Of a DNA stretch of 5,322 nt, positions 5,177 through 5,322 are shown piece after piece; within the stretch, counting starts at the first letter, position 1, and each line of letters starts with the position of its first letter. The stretch is taken from positions 1-5,322 of the forward strand of contig JBDKGX010000155.1 in the NCBI GenBank assembly GCA_039797965.1. The letters run 5' to 3'. The notes beneath the pieces are model-generated. The model saw only the letters and a list, made by a program, of their open reading frames with translations, made no database searches and was not told the origin of the DNA. The DNA comes from Thiofilum sp039797965. GTDB taxonomy: Bacteria; Pseudomonadota; Gammaproteobacteria; Thiotrichales; Thiotrichaceae. The translations under genes and the position numbers were made by a program.

Positions 5177-5322
5177 CTAGATTTTAGGTTTGGTTTCAGT
5201 AATTTTCTTGCGAATAGAATTCACATCCCACCCCGTCAGACTAGCTGTGTTTTTAGCTTCTTCCTCCCAACGTTTAGGTAATGTATTTTCAACATAAGTT
5301 TTTGCCGCAGGGCACGCCGTTG
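5177..5322 (-). CDS. Unrecognised protein, C-terminal fragment (47 codons)
   Basis: An open frame enters from the right edge and ends at a TAG at 5179-5177. The 47 complete residues include YVENTLPKRWEEEAKN and TGWDVNSIRKKI and end in KPKI. The fragment is hydrophilic, rich in Lys and Glu, probably helical, and has no membrane segment. I do not recognise a family. It is called coding because the frame is open to the window edge with ordinary amino-acid use and because it is followed closely by the hairpin at 5125-5150. The upstream part lies beyond the window. A pseudogene remnant cannot be excluded. Confidence 0.55.
   Translation of the reverse strand, partial: TACPAAKTYVENTLPKRWEEEAKNTASLTGWDVNSIRKKITETKPKI

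Noticed and set aside
1..5322. CRISPR array, tRNA, rRNA, or insertion sequence
   Set aside because: No regularly spaced long direct repeats, no tRNA-like cloverleaf and no transposase motifs or terminal inverted repeats were seen. The AAGTACTT copies are too short and irregularly spaced for a CRISPR array.

Overview
The window is moderately AT-rich bacterial DNA, densely coding, with no sign of an insertion sequence, RNA gene or CRISPR array. The DusB-type dihydrouridine synthase is very close to the gammaproteobacterial form, so a gammaproteobacterium is the best guess. A Thiothrix-like sulfur bacterium is possible, but this is a hunch and not shown by the sequence.

Layout: (1) Positions 1-368, minus strand: a short ABM-fold (antibiotic biosynthesis monooxygenase-like) protein whose stop overlaps by one base the start of a GNAT acetyltransferase that runs off the left edge. 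(2) Positions 369-541: a divergent intergenic region with three copies of an AAGTACTT-type motif and a perfect 14-bp palindrome. (3) Positions 542-4510, plus strand: three closely spaced genes, likely one transcript. They encode a MoxR-type AAA+ ATPase, a 612-residue protein with a putative HExxH metallopeptidase region and a C-terminal VWA-like MIDAS domain, and DusB. (4) Positions 4467-5045, minus strand: an RNA 2'-phosphotransferase (KptA/Tpt1) whose 3' end overlaps that of dusB by 44 nt. (5) Positions 5046-5176: intergenic DNA with a perfect hairpin built from two AAGTACTT copies and a GTACCGGTAC palindrome. (6) Positions 5177-5322, minus strand: the C-terminal end of an unrecognised gene.

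How the genes may work together: MoxR ATPases commonly act as chaperone-like motors with a VWA-domain partner encoded next door, and this pair fits that pattern. The partner also carries a putative metallopeptidase site and, in front of it, what looks like a second degenerate copy of the same module without the HE of the active site. DusB and KptA both act on tRNA or RNA ends and bases, but they are convergent, so shared function is not implied.

The most unusual signal is at DNA level. The 8-bp palindrome AAGTACTT occurs seven times exactly, and six further AGTACT sites differ from it by one base. Thirteen sites in 5.3 kb is far above chance. They occur in all three reading phases within genes and are concentrated in the short intergenic regions. 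This looks like a highly iterated palindrome or a widespread protein or methylase recognition site.
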